From Granulosicoccus antarcticus IMCC3135 (GTDB lineage: Bacteria; Pseudomonadota; Gammaproteobacteria; Granulosicoccales; Granulosicoccaceae), in assembly GCF_002215215.1 (NCBI RefSeq), contig NZ_CP018632.1:1072001-1136000 (forward strand): a stretch of 64,000 bases of DNA. Direction: 5' to 3'. Below, one piece after another: positions 1 to 9,247 of the stretch. Below the pieces are notes generated by a model. That model worked only from the letters and a program-made list of their open reading frames with translations, made no database searches and was not told where the DNA came from. A program made the position numbers and the translations under genes. How positions within the stretch are numbered: the first letter of the stretch is position 1; every line of letters begins with the position of its first letter.

Positions 1-177
1 GTGATCAGCCAGTCGGGTCAATCCAGTGGATTCACAGGATTGTGTGCCTGGTCGTATCTGCTGGCCCGCCTGCTTTATATCCCTGCCTATGTCTTTGGCT
101 GGGTGCCGTGGCGCTCCATCATCTGGGCGGTGAGTTTCCTGGCCTCCATGGCCATGATGCTGGCCGCACTGTTCTGA
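1..177 (+). CDS. MAPEG family membrane protein, C-terminal end (partial)
   Basis: The gene is open at the left edge, and the last 58 codons are visible before TGA at 175-177. The translation contains ARLLYIPAYVFGWVPWRS followed by a hydrophobic helix, which is the typical last part of MAPEG (membrane-associated eicosanoid/glutathione metabolism) proteins. These are small four-helix inner-membrane proteins of about 130 residues, so more than half of the gene lies outside the window. The gene converges on the HNH gene with only 17 bases between them. The substrate cannot be told from this fragment. Confidence 0.75.
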   Translation: MISQSGQSSGFTGLCAWSYLLARLLYIPAYVFGWVPWRSIIWAVSFLASMAMMLAALF

Positions 178-194
178 CGATCGAGTTGTCCGGA

Positions 195-551
195 TCAGGG
201 CTTTGTGAGCATTGATTTCAAATCGGCGAAGGGGTTGTGGGTGGCAACCTCGCCCTTGTCCTCTTTGCCGGTGGTTACTTGCTCGACATAGCGTTGATGT
301 TCGTTGTCATGGCAGTAGACGCATAACAGCTCCCAGTTGGTGCCATCCTGCGGATTGTTGTCGTGATCGTGATCACGATGATGCACGGTCAGCTCTCTCA
401 GGTTCGAATTGTCGAACTCTCGCATGCAGCGACCACACACCCAAGGGTAGAGCTTCAATGCACGTTGACGATAGCCGTTTTCGCGGGTGGAGTAGTCAGC
501 CCGGGCATTGGCAACGATTTTGTCGAGTTTGTCGGAGTTTGGCTTTTTCAT
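195..551 (-). CDS. yajD: YajD-like HNH nuclease family protein
   Basis: This is a 118-residue protein of the size of E. coli YajD. A CxxC pair (C39, C42), the HH of the HNH core (H57, H58) and a second CxxCH (C77, C80, H81) form the zinc-bound HNH fold. I chose the ATG at 551 because the first base of this ATG is the last base of the stop codon of the upstream gene (TAATG), and because the conserved region begins at MKKPN. A longer in-frame start at 608 would overlap the nitrile hydratase accessory gene. The stop/start overlap suggests translational coupling to the nitrile hydratase operon, although no functional link is known. The target nucleic acid is unknown. Confidence 0.85.
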   Translation of the reverse strand: MKKPNSDKLDKIVANARADYSTRENGYRQRALKLYPWVCGRCMREFDNSNLRELTVHHRDHDHDNNPQDGTNWELLCVYCHDNEHQRYVEQVTTGKEDKGEVATHNPFADLKSMLTKP

Positions 552-931
552 TATCGGGAAAGTTCGATGGGTTGTCCGTGAGGTGTGCGGCAGGCGGCTT
601 CGTCCCAATCGTTGTGTAATCGGGCCAGTTCACTACGTTCGCCAATTCTTTTTTGCACGATCATGTGCTCAAGAGCTGATAGCCAGTGACTATAGTAGGT
701 ATCGCCCAGATCAGGGTCACCCTGTTGCTGGGCAGTGCGAATGCTTTCACTCAGTGTTGTCGCCCATTCCTGCCAGGTGAAAACCCCTTGTTCATGTAAT
801 GACAGTGTCATGGCGAATACCTCTGCCTCCCAGGGTTCGCTGAACACCGGACCTTCGGTGTCTCTGGGAATGGAGGGTAGTGCTTGTAACGCGGTGTCTG
901 AATTCTTGTCGTTGGGGGTATTGTGGTTCAT
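551..931 (-). CDS. Nitrile hydratase accessory (activator) protein
   Basis: The product is 126 residues. Its SEPWEAEVFAMTLSLHEQG segment and the following WQEWATTLS region match the small accessory proteins that share ancestry with the beta-subunit N-terminus and deliver cobalt to the alpha subunit. The same pattern appears in the adjacent beta subunit ([13 protein letters not shown]), which supports the shared origin. The start is the ATG at 931, which overlaps the beta-subunit stop by four bases (ATGA). Position downstream of the alpha and beta genes is the usual order alpha-beta-activator. The product is cytoplasmic. It is well supported by context as well as sequence. Confidence 0.85.
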   Translation of the reverse strand: MNHNTPNDKNSDTALQALPSIPRDTEGPVFSEPWEAEVFAMTLSLHEQGVFTWQEWATTLSESIRTAQQQGDPDLGDTYYSHWLSALEHMIVQKRIGERSELARLHNDWDEAACRTPHGQPIELSR

Positions 932-1608
932 GATTGTGTACACAGGTAGGGTTCCCAGCAATCGACATGCACATCGCCACGCCGGGTCTCCTGCTCTCCC
1001 CATAGTTCGGTGGCGCTGAAGCGGATGTTGTACAGCCATTGAGGTTGTTCACCCTGTCCTAGCGCATGTGCATCGGGATAGATATGCGCACCATGGATCT
1101 TGTGAACGATGCCGGTGTGATTGCGAATGTAGGCCGGTAGGCGTGTGTGGGTGCTGCTGTGCAGGTTACGCACCCGGACCTGCTCGCCGAGAGCAAAGGC
1201 GGGGAGGCTGTCTACGGCTCGGTTGACCGGAGCCCCCTTGCGTAGCACCGTGCTGACATCCTTGGCAAGTAATACGCGTTTTACAGGGGCAGCTTTTGTC
1301 ATCGACTTGCCTGAGGCCTGTTCTGCAGCTGTGATCAGCTGGTGATTCAACAGCAACCTCTCCAGCGACTGAAGCCAGACACGATAGTAGCCAATACTCA
1401 GATACTGCGCGGGCGGCAAACTTTCGCGTACCGAGCGTGATTCATCCAGGTTCCAGGTACCGGTTGCTCCCATCGCCAGTGTCATGGTGAGTACGTCCCG
1501 TTCCCAGTCATGATCGAACAGATGATCATCATGCAGGGTCTGGGTTTCAGATTCGGCTGCCAGAGGACCAAAGCCCTGAAGCCCGCCCATGTCATGGACG
1601 CCGTTCAT
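928..1608 (-). CDS. nthB: Nitrile hydratase subunit beta
   Basis: The 226-residue protein begins [15 protein letters not shown], the hallmark start of nitrile hydratase beta subunits. It ends with the SH3-like barrel region ([20 protein letters not shown], then a conserved ELWG and a terminal WEPYL). With the alpha subunit it hydrates nitriles to amides. The start overlaps the alpha-subunit stop by four bases (ATGA), and the stop overlaps the accessory gene likewise, so the three genes form one translationally coupled unit. No amidase gene follows inside the window. Confidence 0.95.
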   Translation of the reverse strand: MNGVHDMGGLQGFGPLAAESETQTLHDDHLFDHDWERDVLTMTLAMGATGTWNLDESRSVRESLPPAQYLSIGYYRVWLQSLERLLLNHQLITAAEQASGKSMTKAAPVKRVLLAKDVSTVLRKGAPVNRAVDSLPAFALGEQVRVRNLHSSTHTRLPAYIRNHTGIVHKIHGAHIYPDAHALGQGEQPQWLYNIRFSATELWGEQETRRGDVHVDCWEPYLCTQS

Positions 1609-2276
1609 GCGCTCTGGCCGGCAACGGGCAGAGCAAGCCCAGTACCTATCATCGAGTTGCGCGTAACCAGCGCGGCCAGCTGCTCCTCGCTCAGGTGTTC
1701 ACTCTGGCTGGGTCGCTCTGGTATGACCAGGTACCGAACTTCGGCAGTAGAGTCCCAGACCGTGATGCGTCGGGATTCAGGCAGGATAACGCCAAATTCC
1801 TTGAGAACGCCTGCCGGATCAATAACCACTCGGGAGCGATAGGGTGCAGATTTGTACCAGGCTGGAGGCAGGCCAAGTACTGGCCAGGGATAGCAGGAGC
1901 ACAGAGTGCAGACCACCATATTGTGAACATCGGCCGTATTTTCCACCGCCACCATGTGTTCCCCCTGTCGTCCACTGAAGTCCAGTGAGGCGATAGCGTC
2001 GGTGGCATCGTTCAATAGCCATTCGCGAAATTGGGGGTCAACCCATGAACGAGCTACCACGCGTGCACCATTGCGTGGACCTACCTGGTTCTCGTAGGTG
2101 TCTATCAGGGCGTTGAGGGTATCGGTTTTGATATAACCCTTGTCAATCAGCAGACTCTGCAGTGAGCGTACCCGTAAAGCGGTATCGTCCAGATGAGAGT
2201 GATCGTGCGGGTGGTCGTGTCCAGCAGCGCCATGAGGGTCGTCAGGGGTATTTCCAGTTTTATCTGTCGCAGTCAT
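1605..2276 (-). CDS. nthA: Nitrile hydratase subunit alpha, cobalt type
   Basis: The 223-residue catalytic subunit carries the metal claw [14 protein letters not shown], with C123, C126 and C128 as ligands. Thr at the second position of the CTLCSC motif is the signature of cobalt enzymes; iron enzymes have Ser. The enzyme converts nitriles to amides in the cytoplasm. The N-terminus is unusually rich in His and Asp (about eight His between residues 15 and 28), which could bind metal; that is inference. It is the first gene of the minus-strand operon, with a 130-base gap to the divergent IMPACT gene that must hold the promoters for both. Confidence 0.95.
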   Translation of the reverse strand: MTATDKTGNTPDDPHGAAGHDHPHDHSHLDDTALRVRSLQSLLIDKGYIKTDTLNALIDTYENQVGPRNGARVVARSWVDPQFREWLLNDATDAIASLDFSGRQGEHMVAVENTADVHNMVVCTLCSCYPWPVLGLPPAWYKSAPYRSRVVIDPAGVLKEFGVILPESRRITVWDSTAEVRYLVIPERPSQSEHLSEEQLAALVTRNSMIGTGLALPVAGQSA

Positions 2277-2406
2277 TGGCGTGTTGTTGGTTTGAACCGG
2301 GTTTCATCATCATACGGTCAGACTTGAGCACGTCAACCGCTCCGTTATTTCGAATTATCGAGTGCCGGTAGTAACGGCAGCTTGCGGGAGTTTGCTAAAG
2401 TGTGGA

Positions 2407-3009
2407 ATGGACCGTTTTCTCACCCCCAGTAGCACGCAGCAGTTTGAATTGATTATCAAACGCTCGCGGTTCATCACCAGTGTCGGGCATGTTGCAGGAC
2501 AGGTGGCGGCGCGTCAGTTCATCGAGCAGTGTCGCACTGAAATGCCCGATGCCAGCCATCACTGCTGGGCGATGGTGGCTGGGCCCCCGGATGATATCTA
2601 TCTGCAGGATCAGAATGATGACGGCGAACCGAAGGGGACGGCGGGAAAACCAATTCTGAATGTCGTGCAGCACTCGGGACTGGGCAATATCGTTGTCGTG
2701 GTGACGCGTTATTTCGGGGGGATCAAACTGGGGGCAGGTGGATTGGTGCGTGCCTATAGTCAATCGGCGAGCCAGGCACTGCTCGCGCTGACAACTCGCG
2801 AGACGTTTGTCCGGCAGTGTGTGCAGGTAGAGCTGGCCTATGGGCTTCTGGATTCACTGGAGCACTGGTTGGCAGGTACCGACATTCTGATCGAAGAGCG
2901 TAAATTCGACACCAGCGTGCATCTGGCGTTAATGGTGCCGCTTGGGGACATGACAGTATTGCAAGAAAAGCTGGCCGTTCTGGGAGGCGGGGAGATTATC
3001 GCTGAGTAG
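2407..3009 (+). CDS. yigZ: IMPACT/YigZ family protein
   Basis: The 200-residue protein has the family's N-terminal UPF0029 fold: SRFITSVGHV near the start, then DDGEPKGTAGKPIL, then VVVTRYFGGIKLGAGGLVRAY. It also has the C-terminal DUF1949-like half. E. coli YigZ is of similar length. The ATG at 2407 (MDRFLTPSS) is preferred to an upstream start at 2362, because the extra 15 residues are not family-like. The biochemical role in bacteria is not settled; the eukaryotic relative IMPACT acts on translation control through GCN1/GCN2. It is monocistronic here. Confidence 0.85.
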   Translation: MDRFLTPSSTQQFELIIKRSRFITSVGHVAGQVAARQFIEQCRTEMPDASHHCWAMVAGPPDDIYLQDQNDDGEPKGTAGKPILNVVQHSGLGNIVVVVTRYFGGIKLGAGGLVRAYSQSASQALLALTTRETFVRQCVQVELAYGLLDSLEHWLAGTDILIEERKFDTSVHLALMVPLGDMTVLQEKLAVLGGGEIIAE

Positions 3010-3180
3010 TGAACTGGTTAACAGCCTAGTTATCAGACTGCATACTGGTCGATAGTCGCAGTTTTCGTGTAGTTCACGACTCTGGAATATGGGCCTACAG
3101 ATGTTGGTCGCAGCAAGAATGCGGTGGTAAGCTTCTAGGCCCAAGGTGCGTAAGCCCAAGAGTCATTGCTCTCTTAAACT

Positions 3181-4452
3181 ATGTTGACTGAAGATCGCCC
3201 CGAGCCGTGCACACAGCACGTGTCACCCCGAGCCTCGATCATCTCAGAAAGCCGCAAGCCTGCTGGTGTGCGAAAGGCTGCGCGTTCACAAGAGTCCAGC
3301 GACCTGCCTGATAACGTGTCTTACTTGCAAACTCCTCGACGATTGATGTTCGTTATCGAAGCCCTGACGGTCGGCGGTGCCGAGCACATGGTTGTCGATC
3401 TGGCCAATGAATTCGTCAAGCGCGGTGACGTGGTCCATGTTGTCTGCCTGAGTTCTCTGGGAGAGCTCTCTTCACGATTGTCACCTGATGTCTTCGTGCA
3501 TCTGCTGAACAAGAAGCGGGGCATCGACTACAAGATTCCCGGACGCCTGCGAGCCTTGGCGAAAAAACATCGTGTTCAGGTAGTCAATTCACATTTGTGG
3601 ACGGCCAATCTATGGACCCGCATTGCACTGGTGCGAAGTGGCATTCCTGTCGTGGTAACCGAACACAATCGGGATGTCTGGAAAAAGCTGCATAACCGGA
3701 TCGCTGATCGTGCGTTGAGCCGAGTCACGGCCCAGTTGATAGCTGTATCACAGGATACCGCCAACTTCTATGCTGAAGATGTCGGCGTCGATGGCAAACT
3801 CATTTCAGTTGTCAATAATGGCGTGGATACCTCTTTGTACGCCAGTGGCAACGGCGCGGCGCTGCGTAGTGAACTGGCGGCACCCGGAGAATTTCTGATT
3901 GGAACGGTGGGACGCCTGGCGACAGCCAAGAATCATCCACGTCTGGTGGAAGCCGCTGCAATCATGCGTGATGCGGGTGTGTCGGTACGCGTCGTCATCG
4001 TGGGTGAGGGTCCGCAGCGTGATACTACCGAAGCGTGCATAGCAGATTTGAACATCGGTGATCGTGTTACGTTGCTGGGTGAGCGTAGTGATGTTCCGGA
4101 TTTGCTGGCAGCGTTTGATGTGTTTGTGCTGTCCAGCGATCGAGAAGGGCACCCGTTATCCGCACTCGAAGCACAGGCAGCGGGTACGCCTGTCGTTTTG
4201 ACTGATGCAGGTGGTAGTGCCGATGCCGTCTCGCGCAATGAGCATGGAGTGGGTGGTTTGCTGGTGGAGAAAAGTGCCGAAGCGCTGGCTGAGTGCCTGA
4301 GTGCTCTGGCCGTTGATCCACAGCGACTCCAGGAGATGTCTGCCTTTGCACAAAGCCACGCATCACATCATTTTGACAAGACGTTGATGATTGATCGTTA
4401 TAGCGAGATCTTCGACAAGGTGAAGCGCAACAGCATTATCGCCAACAAGTAA
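3181..4452 (+). CDS. Glycosyltransferase family 4 protein
   Basis: The 423-residue protein is a GT-B fold transferase. The N-terminal Rossmann domain starts at about residue 55 with MFVIEALTVGGAEHM, and the C-terminal domain contains GTVGRLATAKNH and the nucleotide-sugar motif REGHPLSALEAQAAGTPVV. The first 54 residues are polar and probably disordered. No good ribosome-binding site precedes the ATG at 3181, so a later start, for example at residue 55, is possible. No polysaccharide cluster surrounds the gene, so its acceptor (lipid, polysaccharide or protein) cannot be inferred. Confidence 0.85.
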   Translation: MLTEDRPEPCTQHVSPRASIISESRKPAGVRKAARSQESSDLPDNVSYLQTPRRLMFVIEALTVGGAEHMVVDLANEFVKRGDVVHVVCLSSLGELSSRLSPDVFVHLLNKKRGIDYKIPGRLRALAKKHRVQVVNSHLWTANLWTRIALVRSGIPVVVTEHNRDVWKKLHNRIADRALSRVTAQLIAVSQDTANFYAEDVGVDGKLISVVNNGVDTSLYASGNGAALRSELAAPGEFLIGTVGRLATAKNHPRLVEAAAIMRDAGVSVRVVIVGEGPQRDTTEACIADLNIGDRVTLLGERSDVPDLLAAFDVFVLSSDREGHPLSALEAQAAGTPVVLTDAGGSADAVSRNEHGVGGLLVEKSAEALAECLSALAVDPQRLQEMSAFAQSHASHHFDKTLMIDRYSEIFDKVKRNSIIANK

Positions 4453-4480
4453 GTTACAGCTGCAGCGGGCGTTTGACCTG

Positions 4481-4945
4481 CTATTTGAGTCGATCTTCGA
4501 GCCATGTTGTAATTCTGTCCTTGATTGAGGACGGGCGCCGGGTTGTCTGATTCCATTGATCCTGCTGATACTGCACGCAACTGAGTGAGTACAGTTGATT
4601 CTCTTCAATCTGCCCTTGTACCTGAATATCCGCGGGTGGGTTTTCCTGATGCCAGACTCCGTGAATTTCAGGTGGGCAATGCAGGCTGAACCAGTTGTTT
4701 CGATCCGGTTTCGCTAAATTCAGAAGGGTGTCGAGCGTTTGGGGTTCGATGGCGATTGTGATAGTGACGACATCTTCCGCATCCTCGATAGTCTGCACCT
4801 GGGATGTAGAACACACACCGGCAGTCTTGAAGTAGGCATCCAGCAACTGCTGGGACAGGGTCGGCTGTGCGCCGTGCGTCAGGCCGCTTAGCAGGTATGT
4901 ACCGACAAGGAGCATGCCGGGCCGATGGGTCATGAAGTGTGACAT
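4481..4945 (-). CDS. Putative exported protein of unknown function
   Basis: About 154 residues beginning MSHFMTHRPGMLLVGTYLLS, an apparent signal peptide that would be cleaved after THGA. The mature part has three Cys residues and no domain I recognise. The frame stays open further upstream, but the signal-like segment argues for a start at 4945, 4933 or 4915; none has a strong Shine-Dalgarno sequence. It ends 28 bases from the convergent glycosyltransferase. It may form a group with the two unrecognised genes behind it (5717 and 6421), as all three run in the same direction. Confidence 0.55.
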   Translation of the reverse strand: MSHFMTHRPGMLLVGTYLLSGLTHGAQPTLSQQLLDAYFKTAGVCSTSQVQTIEDAEDVVTITIAIEPQTLDTLLNLAKPDRNNWFSLHCPPEIHGVWHQENPPADIQVQGQIEENQLYSLSCVQYQQDQWNQTTRRPSSIKDRITTWLEDRLK

Positions 4946-5012
4946 TGCTGCTGCCGTCAGTCCCGCGTTACGCTGAGCTCCAGGGTTTTCAAGAGTCCTA
5001 CCCTTGAACCTC

Positions 5013-5717
5013 TTAGTGCAAACGTCGAATACGATCGAACTTGGCGGTGCCGGATAATCGATAGAATCGCGCCAGCTCCTGGTGCAGACTGCGTTGATCG
5101 CCAGGTCCCGAAAATTCCTGTACCAGCCAATGACAGTAAGTGGCCGCGAAGTCACCTGCCGTCTTGTAGCGCTCATATAGTGTCGATCCGACGGGCGCAG
5201 TGTAGCGTACATTTCTGAATAATTGTCTGTGTAGCTGGTCTCTGCTGAGGGGGTCGGAACAGGACTCGAGTAGCAGCATGTACTTGTCTACCTCTGCCTG
5301 AAGCTCCATGTCCAGTGCCCGAAGTTGCCGGTCATGATGGGCATGCCAGAGTAGGCAGACGGCATGGCTAACGCCTTCTACAACAGTGCACAGGCTATCA
5401 ATTGAGCCTTGATCGTAGGCGTATAGTGCACCCTTGTCATCGGTCTGCGTATGCTCGTTGGCAAGGCTCAATACATCCTGATCCAGATAGAGTGTAAATT
5501 CCAGAGAATCATCACTCTGACTGATGAAGATGGTCTCTTCTGTCATGTCGGCAGTATGATGGTCTCCAGTATCCGGGTTAGCCCCGTCAGTAGCCCCTGT
5601 CTCACTGGCCAGGTGCTGCGCCAGTTCGGCATCGTGTGATACGAAATGTTCTACCTGATAGGGTATGGCCAGATCATACTGAAGTTGCAATCTGGACTGC
5701 AGAGTCTCGACAAGCAT
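5013..5717 (-). CDS. Hypothetical protein, probably cytoplasmic
   Basis: The 234-residue acidic protein has no signal peptide or membrane segment and no family I recognise. The middle part (about residues 105-170) is predicted helical, with a His-rich WHAHHDRQ patch. The ATG at 5717 has a GGAG ribosome-binding site about ten bases upstream, which supports a real gene. It lies 71 bases downstream of the next minus-strand gene and 67 bases before the small exported protein, so the three may be cotranscribed. Confidence 0.6.
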   Translation of the reverse strand: MLVETLQSRLQLQYDLAIPYQVEHFVSHDAELAQHLASETGATDGANPDTGDHHTADMTEETIFISQSDDSLEFTLYLDQDVLSLANEHTQTDDKGALYAYDQGSIDSLCTVVEGVSHAVCLLWHAHHDRQLRALDMELQAEVDKYMLLLESCSDPLSRDQLHRQLFRNVRYTAPVGSTLYERYKTAGDFAATYCHWLVQEFSGPGDQRSLHQELARFYRLSGTAKFDRIRRLH

Positions 5718-5788
5718 GCAATAGCTCCATGATAGGGCAATGATAAAAACGTCAGGAGTGCGTTATATCGAATCGCAGTTATTACCAA

Positions 5789-6421
5789 TCAATGCAAGCA
5801 TGGTGTTTTGTTATTCTGGTTTTCGTCTATGAAGACACCCTGTCGTCTGAGTTCCCGGGCTAGTGTCGGGTGTTGTGTGTTTTCCCATTCATCCACCAGC
5901 TCCAGAAGATCTTTCTCGTGGCTGACTTGGCTCGGTATTGCTGATAGTACTTCGACATAGTCACTGAAATCAGTGGCCAGGGTCTCAAATATTCCCTGCA
6001 AAGCTCTGTCTCTACTGGATTGTGATGCCTCGTCCGCCAAGGTGGCATAGGCGGACTCGCCCATGGAGATGTAGTAGGAGACACCAATTGGTTTTCTATT
6101 CAATGCGCCGGAGAACAGACCGGCTACCACGATGGCAACATCACCGAGTCGCTGTAGCAGCAGGCGGCGTTCGTGTCTGCTTGCAGACTCCAGAGCCATT
6201 CTGTAGTACTCGGCCAAAGGGGTCAGAGTTGCGCCAGTGCCATTGTTGTCAAGAAACTGGTTGGTCTTCGAGTAATTGCATAGCAATTGAGTCAGGTACC
6301 AGACCGTTTCGTCGTTGCCGTCCAGCCTGAGTTTTCCTGTGGCTTGAACGATTCGTTCTCGAAAGAAATCCTGCAAACAGGTTGTTGGCTGAATAAGACA
6401 AGTTCTGGACATTGATACCAT
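5789..6421 (-). CDS. Hypothetical conserved-looking helical protein
   Basis: The 210-residue product is mostly helical and well folded in appearance (ETVWYLTQLLCNYSK, ALESASRHERRLLLQRLGD, YYISMGESAYATLAD). I do not recognise the family. A GAGGG ribosome-binding site lies about eight bases before the ATG at 6421. The first three residues include alternative starts. It heads a minus-strand group of three unknown genes and is divergent from the chemoreceptor across a 283-base gap. Confidence 0.65.
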   Translation of the reverse strand: MVSMSRTCLIQPTTCLQDFFRERIVQATGKLRLDGNDETVWYLTQLLCNYSKTNQFLDNNGTGATLTPLAEYYRMALESASRHERRLLLQRLGDVAIVVAGLFSGALNRKPIGVSYYISMGESAYATLADEASQSSRDRALQGIFETLATDFSDYVEVLSAIPSQVSHEKDLLELVDEWENTQHPTLARELRRQGVFIDENQNNKTPCLH

Positions 6422-6704
6422 GTATCTACCCTCGATTTGTTCATTGCTGCATTCAGACTAGCGGCCTTCATGCCAGAGGCTTGATTGATATGCACTATGA
6501 AACCACTCTGCAGTAATTTATAACACTGAGTTGTGGTGGCCGGTTGTTAGCACTTGTGGGGTGTGAGTGCCAGAATCATCATGATCTTGGTGTACTTTGG
6601 CTTATAGCCTTAGCGTAACCCTGTGAAGCCATGCCCAGATAACCAGAATACGTACTGTCTGCCGCTAGAAAGGAACTGTGCAGGAAGATTAAGGTATAGC
6701 AAGC
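6422..6704. promoter_or_regulatory. Intergenic region between divergent unknown gene and chemoreceptor
   Basis: This 283-base gap separates divergent genes and must hold both promoters. I see no convincing sigma-28 (flagellar/chemotaxis class) promoter and no conserved repeat. Short reading frames inside it lack coding character. Confidence 0.4.
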
Positions 6705-8411
6705 ATGAAGTTGATGGGGATTGGTGGCAGGATCAACATTGTCTTGATTCTCGCAATTATTTGCGTGATGTCACCCGTGGTCATCACAGTGAACAATGCC
6801 AAGATGGAAAATGTCGAAAAGGCCAAGAACCTGTCGACTCAACTGGAGTTGCTCCTGCAGGAAGTCAGCGCTGTAGAGGAGAGCTATCAGGAGATATCCC
6901 AGCAGGAGAGAACTTCTGCCGCTGGTGGTTCACAGACGGCCAGCAGTCGCTTGCAGCAGGATTCACCCGAGCCGATAGGTCGAGTCTTTGATTTGCTGAG
7001 TGATTTTGAGCAAAGCTTCGTCCTGTTGCAGCGCGAGCAGATTGAAACGTTGCGTAAAGGGAACTATTGGGTACTGATGACCGCGCTGGTGGCTTGTGGC
7101 ATCGCTGCTTTCTTCTTCTGGTTTTTTCTCAGGCAACAATTGGTCATCCCTTTACGCAGGCTTGAGACAGTTGCCAGGGATTTGCAGGAAGATAAGCCCG
7201 GAATGGTGGTGCCTTATGTCAAGAGGGGCGATGAACTCGGTCGTCTGGCGATGGCACTGGAGAATTTTCGGCGTCACCGTATTACCTCAATGGCGATGCA
7301 GCGTTCGGTTGAAAGCTCCCTGGAGGAGCGTGAACGCAAGAAGCAAGAAGCTATTCAGCATGACCTTGACAGGGAACGCATATTGGCCAAGTCACGTGAG
7401 CAGGGACACGTACTGGAGCTTGCCAGCATTGCGGCTGCCAGCGAAGAAATCCTGCGACATAGAATTGAACGCCTTTCCGAAGCTGTCAGTGCGGCCGCAG
7501 GTGGCAATCTGGGATATCTGTCAGCGAATCCTGAGCAGGGCATGCGACCGGATGATCACCTGGGCCGGATGACCAGCGATCTTGAGCAGCTATTTGGACA
7601 ATTCAATCGTGATTTCACTTCAATCAAAGACGATGCCAGTCAGCTGAGTGAATCGGCGGTTTATCTGCAGAAGCTGGGCGAGTCGATCAATGATAGTGCT
7701 CAGCAAAATCATGAGCAGACTCAGAAAGTGCTGGCCGGTGCTCAGGGTGTGCGTGATGTATTGCTGCAAGTGTCCAATGATGTTTCGCAGATGGAAAGTG
7801 GTATGCAGGGCATATCCTGTAATGCAACCCAGGCATCAAGCGTTGCAACGCAGGCGGTGGAGCTTGCACAGAATACCGATACCACCATGCGCAAGCTGGC
7901 CGACTCCTCTGTTGATATCAACAACGTCATCAAGTTGATAACCTCCATCGCAGAGCAGACCAATTTGCTGGCTCTGAATGCAACGATTGAAGCGGCGCGG
8001 GCAGGAGATGCCGGTAAGGGCTTCGCGGTTGTAGCCAACGAAGTCAAGGAGCTTGCCAAGGAGACAAACAAGGCCACCGATGAAATTCAGCGTCGAATTG
8101 TTGCCATACGTACTGAGACCGGGCATGCCGTTGATGCTATCGGTAACATCAATCTGATCGTCTCGCAGATTGATGGATTGCAGGAAAATATCTCAGAGTC
8201 TGTAAGAGGTCAGACGAGTGTTGTACAGAGCGTTATTTCACTGATTGGCAGTGCTACCAAAGACAATACTTTTGTCAGGGGCATTCTGGTAGAGGTGCTC
8301 GAACGGCAGCGTACAACTCAGATATCGGCTGCAGAGGTGCGTAATTCCTCAGAAGCGTTACGCAACAGTGCTGAGGAGAGCCTGGTTATTACTCGTCGCT
8401 ACGGGGATTGA
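6705..8411 (+). CDS. Methyl-accepting chemotaxis protein
   Basis: The 568-residue receptor has a first membrane helix at about residues 8-28, a short periplasmic region of roughly 95 residues and a second membrane helix at about 122-143. A HAMP domain follows ([12 protein letters not shown]...GDELGRLA), then a long coiled coil. The conserved cytoplasmic hairpin [21 protein letters not shown] ends in [15 protein letters not shown]. The hairpin binds CheA/CheW. The ligand-binding part is too short for a dCACHE domain and has no recognisable fold. No other che genes are in the window, so this is an orphan receptor. Confidence 0.95.
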   Translation: MKLMGIGGRINIVLILAIICVMSPVVITVNNAKMENVEKAKNLSTQLELLLQEVSAVEESYQEISQQERTSAAGGSQTASSRLQQDSPEPIGRVFDLLSDFEQSFVLLQREQIETLRKGNYWVLMTALVACGIAAFFFWFFLRQQLVIPLRRLETVARDLQEDKPGMVVPYVKRGDELGRLAMALENFRRHRITSMAMQRSVESSLEERERKKQEAIQHDLDRERILAKSREQGHVLELASIAAASEEILRHRIERLSEAVSAAAGGNLGYLSANPEQGMRPDDHLGRMTSDLEQLFGQFNRDFTSIKDDASQLSESAVYLQKLGESINDSAQQNHEQTQKVLAGAQGVRDVLLQVSNDVSQMESGMQGISCNATQASSVATQAVELAQNTDTTMRKLADSSVDINNVIKLITSIAEQTNLLALNATIEAARAGDAGKGFAVVANEVKELAKETNKATDEIQRRIVAIRTETGHAVDAIGNINLIVSQIDGLQENISESVRGQTSVVQSVISLIGSATKDNTFVRGILVEVLERQRTTQISAAEVRNSSEALRNSAEESLVITRRYGD

Positions 8412-8423
8412 GGGAGCGTAGAA

Positions 8424-8453
8424 CAAAAAAGCTTCAATGAGATACTGAAGCTT
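8424..8453 (-). terminator. Rho-independent terminator of the SDR operon
   Basis: An eight-base perfect stem (AAGCTTCA at 8429-8436 with TGAAGCTT at 8446-8453, nine-base loop) is followed on the minus strand by a run of six T. It lies between the convergent chemoreceptor and SDR genes and fits termination of the minus-strand transcript. Confidence 0.8.
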
Positions 8454-8487
8454 GCCTGTGAACTGACGTTATTGTTTCACGAACTCG

Positions 8488-9234
8488 TTAGATGCAACGT
8501 CCGCCGTCAACCTCCATGCAGACACCGGTCACCATGCCGGCTTCATCGGAACACAGATAGCAGGCGGCATGGCCCATGTCTTCGGGAGTGGAGAATCGAC
8601 CCAGAGGTATGGTTGATAGAAACTTTGCACGCATTTCAGGGGTGTCCTCGCCCATGAAGGTTTTCAGCAAAGGAGTTTCGCCCGCTACCGGGTTGATGGC
8701 ATTGACTCGTATGCCTGATGCGGCAAGCTCGACGGCCATGCTGCGTGTCGCTGTAATCATCCAGCCTTTAGAGGCGTTGTACCAGCTCAGGTTGGGACGA
8801 GGACTGACGCCGGCAGTGGAGGCCACGTTCAGCACCACACCATAACCTTGCTTTTTCATGATTGGAATGATGTATTTGGCACTCAGAAAGACTGATTTTG
8901 CATTGACTGCCAGCACCCTGTCGAACATCTCCTCGCTGATGTCTTCCATGGGCTGAGGCGTGTGCGTCACACCTGCATTGTTGACCAGTATGTCTATATG
9001 ACCAAAGGCATCCAGCGTCATCTTGCTCAGATTTTGCACATCGGCGGCGATACTCACATCGACAGCGCAGGCCAGAGCCTTCGGACCCAGTTCATTGGCG
9101 ATGGATTGGGCGGCGTCAAAATTGATATCGGCGACCATGACCGATGCACCTTCTGTGATAAATTTTCTGGCAATGCCGGCACCGAAGCCGGATGCAGCAC
9201 CGGTAACAATGGCTGTCTTGTTTTGCAGTCTCAT
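8488..9234 (-). CDS. SDR family NAD(P)-dependent oxidoreductase
   Basis: The 248-residue classical short-chain dehydrogenase has the cofactor motif TGAASGFG at 11-18, NNAG at 85-88, catalytic Ser139, and the YNASK motif with Tyr152 and Lys156. Asp36 after the second strand (VADIN) suggests NAD preference. The start of the gene is 13 bases after the stop of the aldehyde dehydrogenase, so the two are cotranscribed. An alcohol-to-aldehyde-to-acid style pathway is plausible, but the substrate is not apparent from sequence. Confidence 0.92.
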   Translation of the reverse strand: MRLQNKTAIVTGAASGFGAGIARKFITEGASVMVADINFDAAQSIANELGPKALACAVDVSIAADVQNLSKMTLDAFGHIDILVNNAGVTHTPQPMEDISEEMFDRVLAVNAKSVFLSAKYIIPIMKKQGYGVVLNVASTAGVSPRPNLSWYNASKGWMITATRSMAVELAASGIRVNAINPVAGETPLLKTFMGEDTPEMRAKFLSTIPLGRFSTPEDMGHAACYLCSDEAGMVTGVCMEVDGGRCI

Positions 9235-9247
9235 GATTTTTTGTCGT

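Noticed and set aside
3091-3142. Inverted repeat GGGCCTA/TAGGCCC before the glycosyltransferase gene
   Set aside because: The arms are only seven bases with a 38-base loop; no T-run or known operator fits, so it may be chance.
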